This document shows, piece after piece, positions 23,568 to 35,366 of a DNA stretch of 64,000 nucleotides; position 1 is the stretch's first letter; every line of letters begins with the position of its first letter. The position numbers and the translations under genes are program-made. Origin of the DNA: Magnolia sinica (Eukaryota; Streptophyta; Magnoliopsida; Magnoliales; Magnoliaceae); NCBI RefSeq assembly GCF_029962835.1, contig NC_080582.1:24932032-24996031 (forward strand), read 5' to 3'. The notes under the pieces are model-generated. The model saw nothing but the letters and a program-made list of their open reading frames with translations. It made no database searches and was not told the DNA's origin.

Positions 23568-24025
23568 CCACATCATCACATTGCATTTAATGCATTAGTG
23601 CTGACAACATTAATGATGATGTGGACCAATCATGGTGCAAGAAAGAAAAATTTCCAGCATGTGGCAAGCAAAAGATCTGGATACATGTCCGAATCCTTTG
23701 TTTGCCATAAGCAGAAAAATCCTACTTATTACAATCTAATTAGACTGCATCATCACATACTGCATGCAATGCAGCACTGCTGACAACATTAATGATGTTG
23801 TGGACCAATGAGGATGCAACAAAGCAAGATTTCCTTCTTGTGGCAAGTAGAGATCTAGATTCATGTGGAATTTGGATGTCCTAGTTGTTGGAAGCTAATT
23901 AGACCATATTATCACACACTTTATTTAATGCATCAATGATGACAATGTCAATGATGACATTTACCAATCACCATGCAGGAAAGCAAGATTTCCTACCCGT
24001 GGCGAGTGGAGGATTTAGATTCTTT
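23568..24025. repeat. Tandem array, unit about 160-180 bp, at least three copies
   Basis: Units share, in order, CATCATCACAT-like, GACAACATTAATGATG, GTGGACCAAT, GCAAGATTTCCT, GTGGCAAG and a GATCTxGATTCATGT phrase. Corresponding points lie at 23571, 23749 and about 23907 (spacing ~178 and ~159). The last unit is diverged (GGCGAGTGGAGGATTTAGAT near 24005). The other end of the array is at 11140-11257, across the nested insertions. No coding potential. Confidence 0.7.
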
Positions 24026-24198
24026 CGTGTACCCCTTAACAACCTACCTTGCAATAATCACATTGATGATTGACTGGATGACCAATGTATTGAGAAGTTG
24101 GCCTCTTTTACTAGCCGTCCATTTTCAAGTCATGGGAATCCACTTGTAATAGTGTGTATATATATATATATATAGTATTAGTTTTTCTAGTTCTTAAT

Positions 24199-26776
24199 TA
24201 GGGTATGAAAACGGCTACCTGTTAAAGATCTTTAAAAAGGTTAAAACAGCGTGAAGCTATCGATGGAAAAAATCAAAAGCTGGAAAAATAAAAAGGTTGA
24301 ACTATAAGGGAAGTTTCGGTTTAGGTTTGGCTATTCAGAATGCTTTTGTTGATTACCAATGATATCATGAAAGTTGGGAATTGGACCTTTAATTGTGATA
24401 AGTCAAGGTTGCACTACACACAGATGGAATTCAATGTTTAGAATTGTTCCAATCGATGAATTAATACTCTAAACTTGACTGTGAAGTTTACCGTGCACTT
24501 AAGTCCAGGAGAAAGTAATGCCCAACATTCATAAATCCTAGAATTTTATTGACCGGATTGTTTTAAAAAAAATCACTCGGTTTTATAAGAACTGTCGCAT
24601 AATTCTTAAATTATTTTTCGCATACTTTGCTCGGGACTAGAAAAATGTTGTTTGGGGATTGTGTTGAGGGTCAAATATTTCATATTAGACCCCAGTTATT
24701 ACCTGATTTTACGAACATAATACTGTTTAATGCCCTATTTTAATCATGTTTGTGCTGCAAGATGAATTTAGGAGCCTAGACTGAAAATGATACTAAAAGC
24801 ATGAATTTAACACTCAGAAATCACCAAGGCAAGGGACAGACCCCAGGGTACCATGATCGAAGAGTGTGCACGCCAGAGATCCGAGAAAATCAAGCAATTT
24901 ACACTAAAGAGACCTGAAAGTCGTCCTGAGTACAAGAGTACAGGTTTCTCACCATCCGTTTGGCTCGAAACTTTATATCTGGCCCGAGGATCCTAAATTA
25001 ACCGTATATGTCGAATTTCAACCATTGGATCTTTGTGGCAGTAACCCAACGGACAGATCAACCCATAAATCACTAGGGCCCACCTGATCTCTGGATATAC
25101 TTCAAATTTGATATCAACCCCTTAACTTGGATGAGAGGGAGGATGGAAAGAGCAGATTTATTAGAAACATCACCATGGGCCCCACAACCGATTGCGAGAG
25201 TGCACATGCTTGTGCACCGACCGTGCACCAAACCGATAAAATAAAGAAGGAAAACCTTCTTCCTTCCGCAATCAATGGACGGACGTCCGCTGTGAGCTTT
25301 AGTGGCCCACCACCGTGGACTGGTTTGGTGATCTGAACCGTCCATTCAATCCAGAGGAGGGGCACGACCCTATCCATTAAGTATATCTGGTCCCATATAC
25401 AAGTACACACGTGGATCGCCAGAAAACACAGGATGAATGGCGAGGGGATTTGATATAGTGGGCTACACCAAACTTGAGCAAAACCACGCCTTCTTGACTG
25501 GTTTTTCGTCAGAAATCTAATGAGTGTAGTGGATTTCCTCGAAAACATCACTGTGGGGCCCACCGATCATCACAGCGTGCTCTGTTTTCCAACGGCCCAG
25601 CGTCCGTGAAAACCGACCACAATGGGCCGTTCTGTGATCATGGCCGTGATCGGATGGCCAATTTGGACTGTCAAGAAGCTTGGAAAGGTGCGTCTGACCC
25701 CATCCATGAAGTCCAAACAAAGTTTAGGACGATCAGCGTCCCAAGAATCTCGACCAAACGCGGCTGCTTCCGCGTTTCCTGCGCATGCTGCTACGAAAGG
25801 CTGTGTAAACTGCCTTTTCCACTAACTCCACCACTCCAGCACCGACCCTCCTTGTGACTATAAAAGAGAGAGAGGCAGAGAATGTGAGGGGCATCCATTC
25901 CTTGGACGTGAAGTAGAGAACGTGGAAGGAGACAGAGAGATAGCGTGGACGATTTCAAGTTCTTCTTTCTTCTTCTTTGTTTTTCTTTCTTTTTCCTTCG
26001 ATGATCATGGTTAAGAGCTTAGTTTCATCATGAATATGATAAGCTAAACCTCTTAGCTAGGGCTAAGAGGTGAGGCTTGTAGTGTGATGGGAGACTTTTT
26101 GTTTATGCCTTTTGATTCATGTTTAAATTGAACTGATTTTGATACTAGTTTGATTATAAGGAATGCCTTTAGTTTTTAATGGTTCATTGTGACTTAAATT
26201 ACAATGGATCTGCGATATCTTTGAGCATATTCTTTTCTTTATTGTGATTATGAAATTAGGAACCCTGTTGCTCACCATTACCCCTTGGACATGGTTAAAT
26301 GATGGAATCCTTCCAAACATTCATACATCTCTTAGATTGGTTGTGTATTAGTAAAATTCTATTGTTTGGTTTGTCTCATGGGCATGGCCTTGTGATGGAA
26401 TCCATTCTGATTCACATCTTTCTCATCTCTTGAAAACTAGATCAAAGGAAGTTCAAATTTGATTTTTAATGTTATATCCTCCAACTGGATGAAGATGGGA
26501 CTCTAAATCCAATTGTGTTCATGAATCAAGCATAGATCTTCCTGATCTCTACGAGTAGATCCTTGGCACCCTAGTTTTCCACCTTTGAATTTTACAAGTT
26601 TTAGTTAAAATGATTCACCATTATTCTCTTAAATTTTCCTGATTTAGATTACATATTCTTTTAGTTCTAGTTCTAATTACATTCAGATTACGTGCAAGGT
26701 TCAATCCCTGTGAATTCGACTTTGGTCTTACCGAGATTATTACTACATCGTGACCCTATCCTTAGGGTGGTGAACA
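24199..26776 (+). repeat. 5' LTR of retrotransposon T
   Basis: Aligns along its whole length with 35367-37948, from ACCTGTTAAAGATCTTTAAA near the start to ATTATTACTACATCGxGACC and TGAACA at the end. In a 200-bp stretch compared by eye (26030-26230 against 37205-37405) roughly 19 of 20 bases agree. It contains GGGCCCAC phrases (about 25070-25600) and a TATAAAAGAGAGAGAGGCAG segment near 25859 that looks like a TATA box for the retroelement transcript. Confidence 0.85.
25859..25866 (+). promoter_or_regulatory. Candidate TATA box of retrotransposon T
   Basis: TATAAAAG in the 5' LTR, preserved at the equivalent place in the 3' LTR (about 37020). It is followed in both by a GAGAGAGAGGCAGAGAA leader. 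Position inside the LTR about 0.9 kb before its end fits a U3/R boundary. Inferred only from sequence. Confidence 0.45.
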
Positions 26777-26782
26777 AGTTTT

Positions 26783-26800
26783 TGGTACTGTTGTCGGGGA
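26783..26800 (+). other. Primer-binding site, tRNA-Asp type
   Basis: TGGTACTGTTGTCGGGGA lies 6 bp after the LTR end. The complement of the plant tRNA-Asp 3' end is TGGCGCCGTTGCCGGGGA. The site matches at 15 of 18 positions and all three mismatches are C-to-T or G-to-A, the pattern of methylated-cytosine decay. Confidence 0.8.
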
Positions 26801-27103
26801 CTGACGGCTGCATTTTTCTAAGATTAACTAGTTTTAGAATTATGTTAAGATTAAGGTTTTCTAATTTTAAGTCTAGGATTTTTTATTTTATTTTTTCCTT
26901 TTTAGAAACTAACTCCTCTTTCTATTTTTGTTTTTAGAAACTTTCTAATTTTAGATTTTTTATTTTTAGAAACTAACTTGTTTTGTTTTGTTTTGTAGGT
27001 TTTTAACATAGGAACTTCTAATTTGGTAACCTTCTTTGAACTTTTTACTTTCCATATTTGCTGTAGGATTTTTTAGGATTAGGATTTGGGTTTCACTACA
27101 TAT

Positions 27104-27825
27104 ATGTACGAGTGGGAACGTCAATATGCTGAGATAGCTTTTAAGAATGCGAAAAAGTGTGAAGGGATGTATGATGATTATGATAGAAATCAACTTATGT
27201 TTTAAAACTTTTCTGAAACCATCATCGAGAACCGACCAGAGTATAATGCTCCACCTGTTAAGAAATCCTTATGTGATCATATGCAGCAGAATAATTACAC
27301 CCCACGGATTAAGGAAACAGTGTGTGAATGTTGGGGTTGTCGGAATTATGGGAGTAAGAATTGTAATCAACCATCAAACAAGAAGAAAACAATGCGAGAT
27401 TATATTATGGTTGATGATATATATCAACAACCATCATATTCTCCCACCTATAATCCGTATGACTATGATCAGTGGACACATCAATGTTGGAAAGATGAAC
27501 CAATAACATGTTATAATGATTATTCTCTTGGATCTACTATCTTTGAGATCCAACCTAAAACAATCCAAGAGAATTCATATTAGAGTCACATAGATTATCT
27601 TGTATATATTAGAAAAACGTTGGAAGCGCTTAATTTGTGTATTGATAAGATAGTAGAGGCTCGTTTGTCTCAGCTACAACTTAACCTAGAAACAGAATGC
27701 GAGGAAAGTGATCCTAACTCGCTTTTGGTGAACTCTGAAATTTTAAATGAAGAGTTGGATTGTACTAATGAGTATATGGTTCAATTTCTCGATGAGTCTA
27801 AAAAGGCTGAGCTTAAAGTCCTAGA
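27104..27825 (+). pseudogene. Acidic retroelement ORF of unknown function, first part
   Basis: The frame starts at ATG 27104 (MYEWERQYAEIAFKNAKKCE) and can be followed in one register to 27825, interrupted by TAA near 27203 and TAG near 27581. It includes a cysteine cluster (CECWGCRNYGSKNC, near 27325) that vaguely resembles a zinc knuckle but lacks the CX2CX4HX4C spacing. A YNPYDYDQW stretch and an acidic helix-like tail (LNLETECEESDPNSLLVNSE) follow. I do not recognise the family. Position directly after the primer site is where gag should be, so it may replace or derive from gag. It is cut at 27825 by an insertion and resumes at 29446. Confidence 0.55.
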
Positions 27826-29445
27826 GGGGAGGGGGTGAATAGGAATATGCCAAATAAAAAATAAATGCGTAATACAAAGACAGATAGCATAATACAATAG
27901 CAACCTTAAATGCACTAGTCTTGAGGGGTCGATACAAACTGAGTTCTAAGGACAACCTTTCATCAAAAACCAAGATTTATGGTATGACAACCTGATGTCT
28001 AAAACGTTGGTAAGTATCAAAAACTCAAACTAAGAATGAGTCGAAGGAAATAAACTAAATCATTATAACATTCACTACAAGTGCATAAAGAAAATTACAA
28101 CATTCAGTACCACACATACATCACAACCATCATCCAAACTTTGAGAATTATAGCAGTTTATGTGTGTACACCAACTGTTCGCAAACAGCCACACAACTAC
28201 TCCACTCCCAATATCCACACCCACGGGATATTGGCTTTCACTAAGAAATAAGTTTTACAAGGTTCACCTTAAAACCTTCACAATTATGTTTTTCAAATGG
28301 GCTTACACAATCACAAAAACCCCACAATGAGATTTTCTTGGCTGAATCTCACAAACCAAAAATATAGAAAATAAAATTGTACTTATTTGAAGATTCTTCT
28401 TCCAATGTAGCCTGGTAGAACCAATTCGATGTAGGCGTAGATATTCAATGTCCAATCTCACAAATGCAAGGGTTCTAAGTCTAAATATTTTTTAAATTAA
28501 ATCAACCTGGGATTAGCTTAATTTGATTTTGATCTCGAAAGGGTAAATCAAAATTTCCTTTTTAATAGAATAGAATTGAATAAAGAGATCTCAAAATCAA
28601 ATACAAAAAAGCTATAAAAGAATATAAAATGAATAAGTAATAGCTTCACAATTGCAGGGACTTATCTCTAAGAGTGATGGCTTGATTAGGCTTGGAATTA
28701 ATGAATAATTCTGAGAAATGTCCTTAATTTATAGGTAGAAATTCTGTTCACTCAACTGGTCTAAGGTATTGTTTGACTTGTCGAAGCACCAACTAATTTT
28801 TAAAAATTCTGGCGCGATAGGATAAACCCGTTACTCGACTGGTCAAGTGGGACTAGATAAGCTTGCTGGACTTTGAGTCAAGCCCTGTTCGACTGGTCGA
28901 GCAGTGTGCACGACTGCTTAAGTAGTGTGCATGACTGGTCGAGTCACAACCAAAATTTTCTGAAAATTCTCAACAAATCTTGGACTGGTCGAGCCAGTGC
29001 CTGGACTAGTCGAACAATGACTAGGAGTAGTCAAGGAAAATCCAATAAACATATACAATGACCCAAATTTAATATGCAATTAACATGACCTGACCTATGG
29101 TTAATCTAGGGTGATTCATACCTTAAATGTGAGTTTAAAACATCGAAACATCGATCGCTTCGGTAACTCGATTATCTTGAAGTACGTGAAGCTTGACCTT
29201 ATAGTCTTGAACTAGAGCAAGAGCTAGTGCTTGTGTTCTTGAGACTTAAGGTGGCAGTCTTGAGATTTAACTTAAGCTTTGAATTTCTTTTCTTGTACTT
29301 AAGCTTGTGTTCGACCTTTGGCAATATTCTTTAACTTGAAAATGTAGAAGAGTTAACGATGACTTGAATGTGAACTTTCCATCTTATCATAATAAGATAT
29401 TGACTCCAAGTGGTTTGACACAACAAAATTTGACAATACTGGGTG
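27826..29445. mobile_element. 1.6-kb insertion in the retroelement ORF
   Basis: Bounded by a 5-bp direct repeat CTAGA (27821-27825 and 29446-29450). It starts GGGGAGGGGGTGAATAGGAA, the guanine-rich GGGGTGAATAG opening seen in a common but poorly named plant repeat class. It ends near TTGACAATACTGGGTG. The inside is AT-rich, with a patch of GACTGGTCGAGxA repeats (about 28740-29030) and no recognisable protein. The termini are not TG...CA, so I leave the class open. Confidence 0.6.
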
Positions 29446-30720
29446 CTAGAATTACAATATAGTACTTATAGAGTCGATCTCGATGACGATTCAAAAGAAT
29501 GATCAAGAGACGTAGGTGTCTTTTAAATATAATGATGATGACACACTTCACTCACATGACATACTTGGTTTCAATGATGAAGGAGAGGTTAGTTTATTCG
29601 AACCTCAACCCAATTTAGAAAGAGAATGTGAGGAGAGCAATCTCATCCCAAGTGTGTACTGCATTGAATTGGAGGATGATGAGTATTGGGATGACAATCA
29701 TGAATGTGCAGCCCAAATTTCTTTAGAATCAATCTCAAGTTTGGTTCAGGTCAATGATCAAGGGGTACAAGAAGTGTTTGACCACAATGATTTACTCCAC
29801 TCAGCTAACATGACTGATTTAAATGTGGAGGATGAGCCCCTTACAACCGACCCTTCTAACTCTTGTGAGACATGCTTGGACTACTTTCCTGAATTGAATG
29901 ATGATATGTTCGGGAGAGGGACGAGTTGCTTGATATGACTCTGGAATTTGAAACCACCCAGTTGAGGCCACCATCTGAGCTGTATACTTTTGACAATTCA
30001 ATGCCTCTTCTGAGTAGTATCAATGAATAAAGTACTCACATCAATCCTTTGTCTACTGACCTTCAATTTGTCTGTGTAGGGCTGGAGCAAGAGAGCATAC
30101 ATCCATCTACTTTTAAAGATGATGGAGTCCTTGAGCATCTCATTATAGATTTCAATGTGAAAAATAAGTCACTCTTAGCTGAATTTTCCAACTCTTTGGA
30201 CGATTGCTTGGCACACTTTTCAAATTCAAATGATCTTATAATTAAAGAAATAGTAGATGCCTCGCAAGATAATATCTCGGCAATTGTTAATAACTGAGAG
30301 AACCCTTAGTTTGAAACCTTTCCTTCCTCAGATCCTTTATCATTAAAGGAGGAGGAGCTGACAATTGAACCGAAGTCTGAAACTTCGGAATGTGTCGAGA
30401 CTACATCACTTTTTAAGAAATTTTCTGAATTTTATCTACTCGTAATCTTTAATTTACCATGGAGTACTAACATTGGCACATCTTCCGTCACGGGTGAATC
30501 ATATATATTTTAAATACCTCAAGCAATTCAACGACAATTTTTTGATGAGGTCCATAAGTTTCTCTGGAAAGTCATGCTCTAAGGTATCTAAGCCTATTGC
30601 AAAAAGAGCTTTTGAATGATCTTATTGAGAAACCTATTGAGAAATTTATCAAGATGTTGGCCGGAAGAGAAACCTTGCGGCATGACTGAGTAGATTTTTC
30701 CTTGCTTTCATAGGACTAGG
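29446..30720 (+). pseudogene. Acidic retroelement ORF of unknown function, second part
   Basis: After the insertion the reading resumes with LELQYSTYRVDLDDDSKE, then shifts frame near 29500. A long open stretch follows to 29938 (DILGFNDEGEVSLFEPQPNL, ECEESNLIPSVYCIELEDDE). Further pieces follow: TTQLRPPSELYTFDNSMPLL, and 30049-30297 with LEHLIIDFNVKNKSLLAEFS. The composition is strikingly acidic (many D/E, few K/R). The ECEESxxxS phrase echoes ECEESDPNS in the first part, suggesting an internal repeat or a common ancestral module. Several stops and shifts make it non-functional here. Function unknown. It runs into the solo LTR at 30721. Confidence 0.5.
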
Positions 30721-33700
30721 TGTAAGCCCCGTATCGTAGACCGTACCGTTACATAGACTTCCGCGGTCTTCCCAGTCGAATTCCAGCAACCTTCAACCCT
30801 TAACCGGTATTTGCGTGCGACCCTAATTCACATGCCGTCAATCCGAGTCAACTCAACCCAAGACCTTTACCATAGCGACCGCGCCGTCGCCGCGGTTCCA
30901 ATGCCGCGACTCGTGCGCCGAGGCGATACCCTGGTTGGGAGATGTGGGCTAGCGTTCAGTGCAAGGAAAACGAAGCGCGTTGTAAAATCAGTGAGAATCT
31001 CTATAAGATGTCACATCAATCAATCAACCCATCAATCCCATCATGTCAAGTATATATCAAGTACACATCACCTTTCACCCATTCCCAAGCAACCACAAAA
31101 GTCAAAAGTTCTTACAAGCCCATACCTTTCTTACACCAAAAACCCCTAAAGTAAAAAAACTCTCTTACATCACCCATCCCTCTCTCTCTCATCCATCACT
31201 CCATCACACATCACCCATCTCTCTCCCTTTACAAGTCTCTCTCTCTCATTCATTCTCAAACTAACTCTCCCAAGCAAGAGAAAACCTCCATACGTCCAAG
31301 CCTCCCAAGCCCTCCAAGAGAGCCACAAGTGTGGCCCACTTTCCTACCCCTTCACCTCCCATCTCAACCATCCAAACCCCATCTCCTCCGTTGGAATCGA
31401 AGCTAAGGAGCTAAGGAAGCCAAGGGAGCAAGGAGATCAAGCGGTGGGTGCGTTGATAGGGTAATTTTAATGTTTTTTAAGATGGGCCAAGTGAGGCCAA
31501 CCGATCAATGGTTTGGATCTCACTTTGGACCCTAAGACGTGGCCGATGGCCCGCTTGGATCATCATGATCATTCCATGATGGGGCCATTCTGCATGGACC
31601 CCATCATGATGTTTATTTTCCTTGCATACTTAGGGTCATCTAGACCGTCTATTTTAGTGGAGAAGGGATCTCTACCGTTGGATTTCGATTTAATGGGCCC
31701 ACATGTAATGACCCACTTGATTTATGATTGTAAATCATTGAAGGGAGGGCCCATAGTGCCTGGGTCCCTCCATCATGCGTGTCTCACTCTCTATCTCTCT
31801 CTCTCCCTCTCTATTTCATATTTATTTATGTCATAACATGGTCGTATGACCCACTTGAATGGACCCCACCACGAGGCATGTATTCTATCCAAACCATCTA
31901 CAAGTGGGGCCCACTTTGTGTGTATTGTACCCACACCATACTCTGTTTGGTGGCCCACCTAGCCGGACCCACCTTATGTACATGCGTTGCCCAGACCGTC
32001 CAGCATCCAGGGACGCTGGACGTCAATGGAAAGCATATTTCAGCTTTGTTTTCAAAGCTTTTGGGAGGGTTATCTATGTAGGCGCCACCTTGATGTATGT
32101 ATTCAATCCATGCCGTCCATTCCTTTCCCAAGCTCGTTTTAGGCGTTGATCCGAAAGATGGGACCAATCAGACTTTCAGGCGGGCCATAACATGGCAAAC
32201 AACGGGTTTACCGTTGAAATATCCCCTGTTGTTTCTATACACCGAAACAGGCCCAATATTGGACTTGTTTTACTTGTTTTGAGCCATGGAGGGCCATTAG
32301 ACGGGGTGGATTCACTTAATGTGGGCCCCACATGAGCAAACCTTAGAAAAACCAGAAAACAAAATAAAATAAAAAAATTCATAAGCAGCAGTTGCTGCTG
32401 TTGTCAGAATGGCAGCAGGCGTTGCCTGCGTACGCACGGGCGGACGGGCGGGCGGACAGCAACCCACGGTTCTAGCCATGGGCCCCACCTTGGTGTTTAT
32501 TTGTCATCCAACCCGTTCATGAGGTAGGCCCCTCCCTGAAGTGGGCCCACTCCAAAAATCAACTTAATCCGAAGCTCAGGTGGCCCACACGAAAGGAAAC
32601 AGTGAGGTTGAGCTTCTGCCATTGAAACCCCTTTTCTGGGCCACAGAAGTTTTGGATCCAGCTGAGATTTGTTCTTCCTATTCATTTGGGTCCGCGGGAC
32701 ATTATCAATGGATTGGATGGTATGTAAACATTATGGTGGGCCCCACGTGGAGCCCACAGTGATATACGTGCTTTACTCCCACCGTCCAGACGGACGATGG
32801 AGCTCACTGTAATTTATGTGTGTGTGTGGACGTGTGTGTGTGTGTGTATATATATATGTATATATATGTATAAAATATTATATTATATATATTATATTGT
32901 ATATACTATATATAAATTATATATTATATTATATATAATATACTGGGTGTGGGCCTTAGGAATTTTAATGGTGGAAAATCATCACCGCCACTTTGTTGGG
33001 TGTGGCCCATTGGATGTGCATGGGGCCCAAATGGTGTGGCCCATTTAATATACATAAGGCCCGTTGGTGAGGCCCATTAATGCGGCCCATTTGGTGAATG
33101 TAAGGCCTATGTGATTAGGTCCATTGTGATGTATCTTAAGGCCCATGGGCTATGGCCCATTGCAATGTACTTAAGGCCGTTGGTGAGGCCCATTAATGCC
33201 GCCCATTTGGTGAATGTAAGGCTCATGTGATATGGCCCATTTGATGTATTGAAGACCCAATGGGATGTACCTAAGGTCCATTACAATGTGCGATCCCAAC
33301 ATGGTTTATGTAATGATGTTTACGACAGGCTATGCCTTGGAAGCAATGGTGGTTTAAAGTCCACATTTTAAGTATAATGTTGGTTAAATGTCCACATTAC
33401 AACTCTCCCTAGGGCCTATTGTTTGGCCCGTACTTGTTGTGTGTAGGCCGTCTAGCCCATCTGCGTTGTAAGGATAGTGCATTACTTTATAACATGTTTA
33501 GTATAGTTCCATAATTCATGATCATACGCATCATATGTATGCTTGATATGAGGAGTGACTGATCATAGCATATGCCTTCAAGCAGATTGTTTAGGGGCTC
33601 CCGAATGAGCGGTGCTGCCCTGCATGAGCGCAAGATATGCGCAGGATTGCTGCATGACTGGATAGTGTGATTCATGCATTGCATTGTGTGATATGGTACT

Positions 33701-34692
33701 ATACGCCCTAGCAACATCAGGGCCGTAGCCTCCACAGGCGTATCGTGGTTGGCAGGATTGGATACCGAAAATCTTGTTCTACATGGGGTGCTATAGATAT
33801 CCCTGGGTGAAAATCCCTAAACCCTTATGGTATCAAGAGGTTGCTCTAACGTCTAGACCGAGTGGGTGCATGAGCGCCGAGTGCCGATTACCAGACGGTT
33901 GCGCTTTCCACTGTGTCGTGGTCGGTTGGAAGGGGGTGCGGCCTTTCCCGCCTGAGAGAAGGGGGCAAAGCTAGGCTGAGTCTGACCAGCTCGAGAAATG
34001 GATCCGTTATTGATGAGCCGAGCCCGATATTGGCAGGCGGATAGTGAGGTCTTTTCCACTCACCTTATTGCGCGCGATGGGGCGGCAATTTGGCTTGGAG
34101 TTTTCTAGACCCCGGTGATATTCCAGATTTGAGCTGTATTGATATGTGGACTTAGATGAGGATTTGTATGCTTGAGTTGCATTTCACATTGCATGGCCTT
34201 GGTATGGCCGACATCATTCATGCTTTGCACCGCATGGCCTTGGTACGGCTAATGGTATTCTTGGCTTTCATCAGCATGTTCCGCATTACTCTGATACTGC
34301 ATAACTGCATTACCACCTTGAACACACACTTTTACCACCCTCTAAGCTTTCTATAAGCTTATGCACGACCGTTGCGTGCAGGTGACGTTGGATCACAGCA
34401 GCGCTGAGGCTTGAGCATGTGGCAGATTATTTTAGAGTTCTGTTCATCATTATTGTATTTCCCTTTATGCTCATTGTACTTGTAAAGTTTTTGATCATAG
34501 TGGAAATGTAATGGAGTTTTTGGTTGTTGTTTGTGGGTTATGCCTTTGGTTATGCTTGTTACGAATCAAACTGAGTTGAAAATCCTCTTCATAGTATCCC
34601 AGGATCGGAACTTGGCAAATGGGCACTGGGAGCTGAGAATGGGGTTCTACGGAGGCTGTCAGCACCAGATTCGGTGATCGAGAATTTTGACA
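30721..34692 (+). mobile_element. 4-kb solo LTR (family S), copy B, inside retrotransposon T
   Basis: Begins TGTAAGCCCCGTATCGTAGA and ends GTGATCGAGAATTTTGACA, with a perfect 5-bp target duplication CTAGG (30716-30720 and 34693-34697). It is the same family as 17501-21520 but in the opposite orientation; shared blocks run from the 5' TGTACCGTT/ACCGTACCGTT segment to the 3' GGAGGCTGTCAGCACCxGAT segment. It contains many GGGCCCAC phrases and TA-rich palindromes (about 32840-32945). No internal region or partner LTR is present. Confidence 0.88.
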
Positions 34693-34697
34693 CTAGG

Positions 34698-35366
34698 GTA
34701 GTCCACTTTTGTCATTCTAGGTTAGTCAGCTTTATGCCGTTAGGATAGGTTGCTTTCCAGTGTTTTAGGAGAGTTTTCTTTTGTTGGTTAACTCTTATGC
34801 CGAGCCACCTTCACGCTGAAATCTCTTTAGGAAAAAGTCACTTAAACTCCGTCATCAGGTACTATCATTCCATCACTTTTCCTTTATTTTCATTGTCTCA
34901 TGTGCATTGCATGCTTATATCTTTTACATTGAGTATAATATAGATTTTAAGTTGGTGATGAGAGATTAGGTTACCTAATCAGTATTTTTTTGGTCTTGAG
35001 TGAAAATTGTGAAAATTTTTAAATTTTTTTCAGGAAATTTTTGTGAATTCGAAGTGATTTTAAAGGCCATCTTGATTTTAGAAGTATAAGATAGGTAATG
35101 TTGGTAATTTATGACTCTTGGATTCAACTATCTTTAGATTTCACAGTTAAGTACGAATTGCTAATCCATTATTAGAAGTTTTAAACATTGATTGAGTCAT
35201 GATTTCACATGTCACATCTAGCTTACACAATAAGGTTTCAGTTCGATATTGACTTAATAACCTGGTAATCACTAAGCATGGAAGGAATCAACCTGGGGAA
35301 TTTGTCCATCATAGTTTTTTTTTAGTTTTTTTTTTATTTTTTAAGAGAATACACATAAAAAACAGT
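34698..35366 (+). other. 3' internal remnant of retrotransposon T
   Basis: Non-coding, AT-rich sequence between the solo LTR and the 3' LTR. A polypurine tract is expected just before 35367; only AAGAGAATACACATAAAAAA is present, so it is weak or decayed. Confidence 0.45.

Noticed and set aside
25114..25857. Open frames on both strands of the 5' LTR (and their twins at 36492-37205)
   Set aside because: They occur at the same place in both LTRs but overlap on both strands and include GGGCCCAC repeat phrases; there is no protein family match.
27325..27366. Zinc knuckle in the acidic retroelement ORF
   Set aside because: Cysteines are clustered (CECWGC...C) but the CX2CX4HX4C spacing and the histidine are absent, so I do not call a nucleocapsid.
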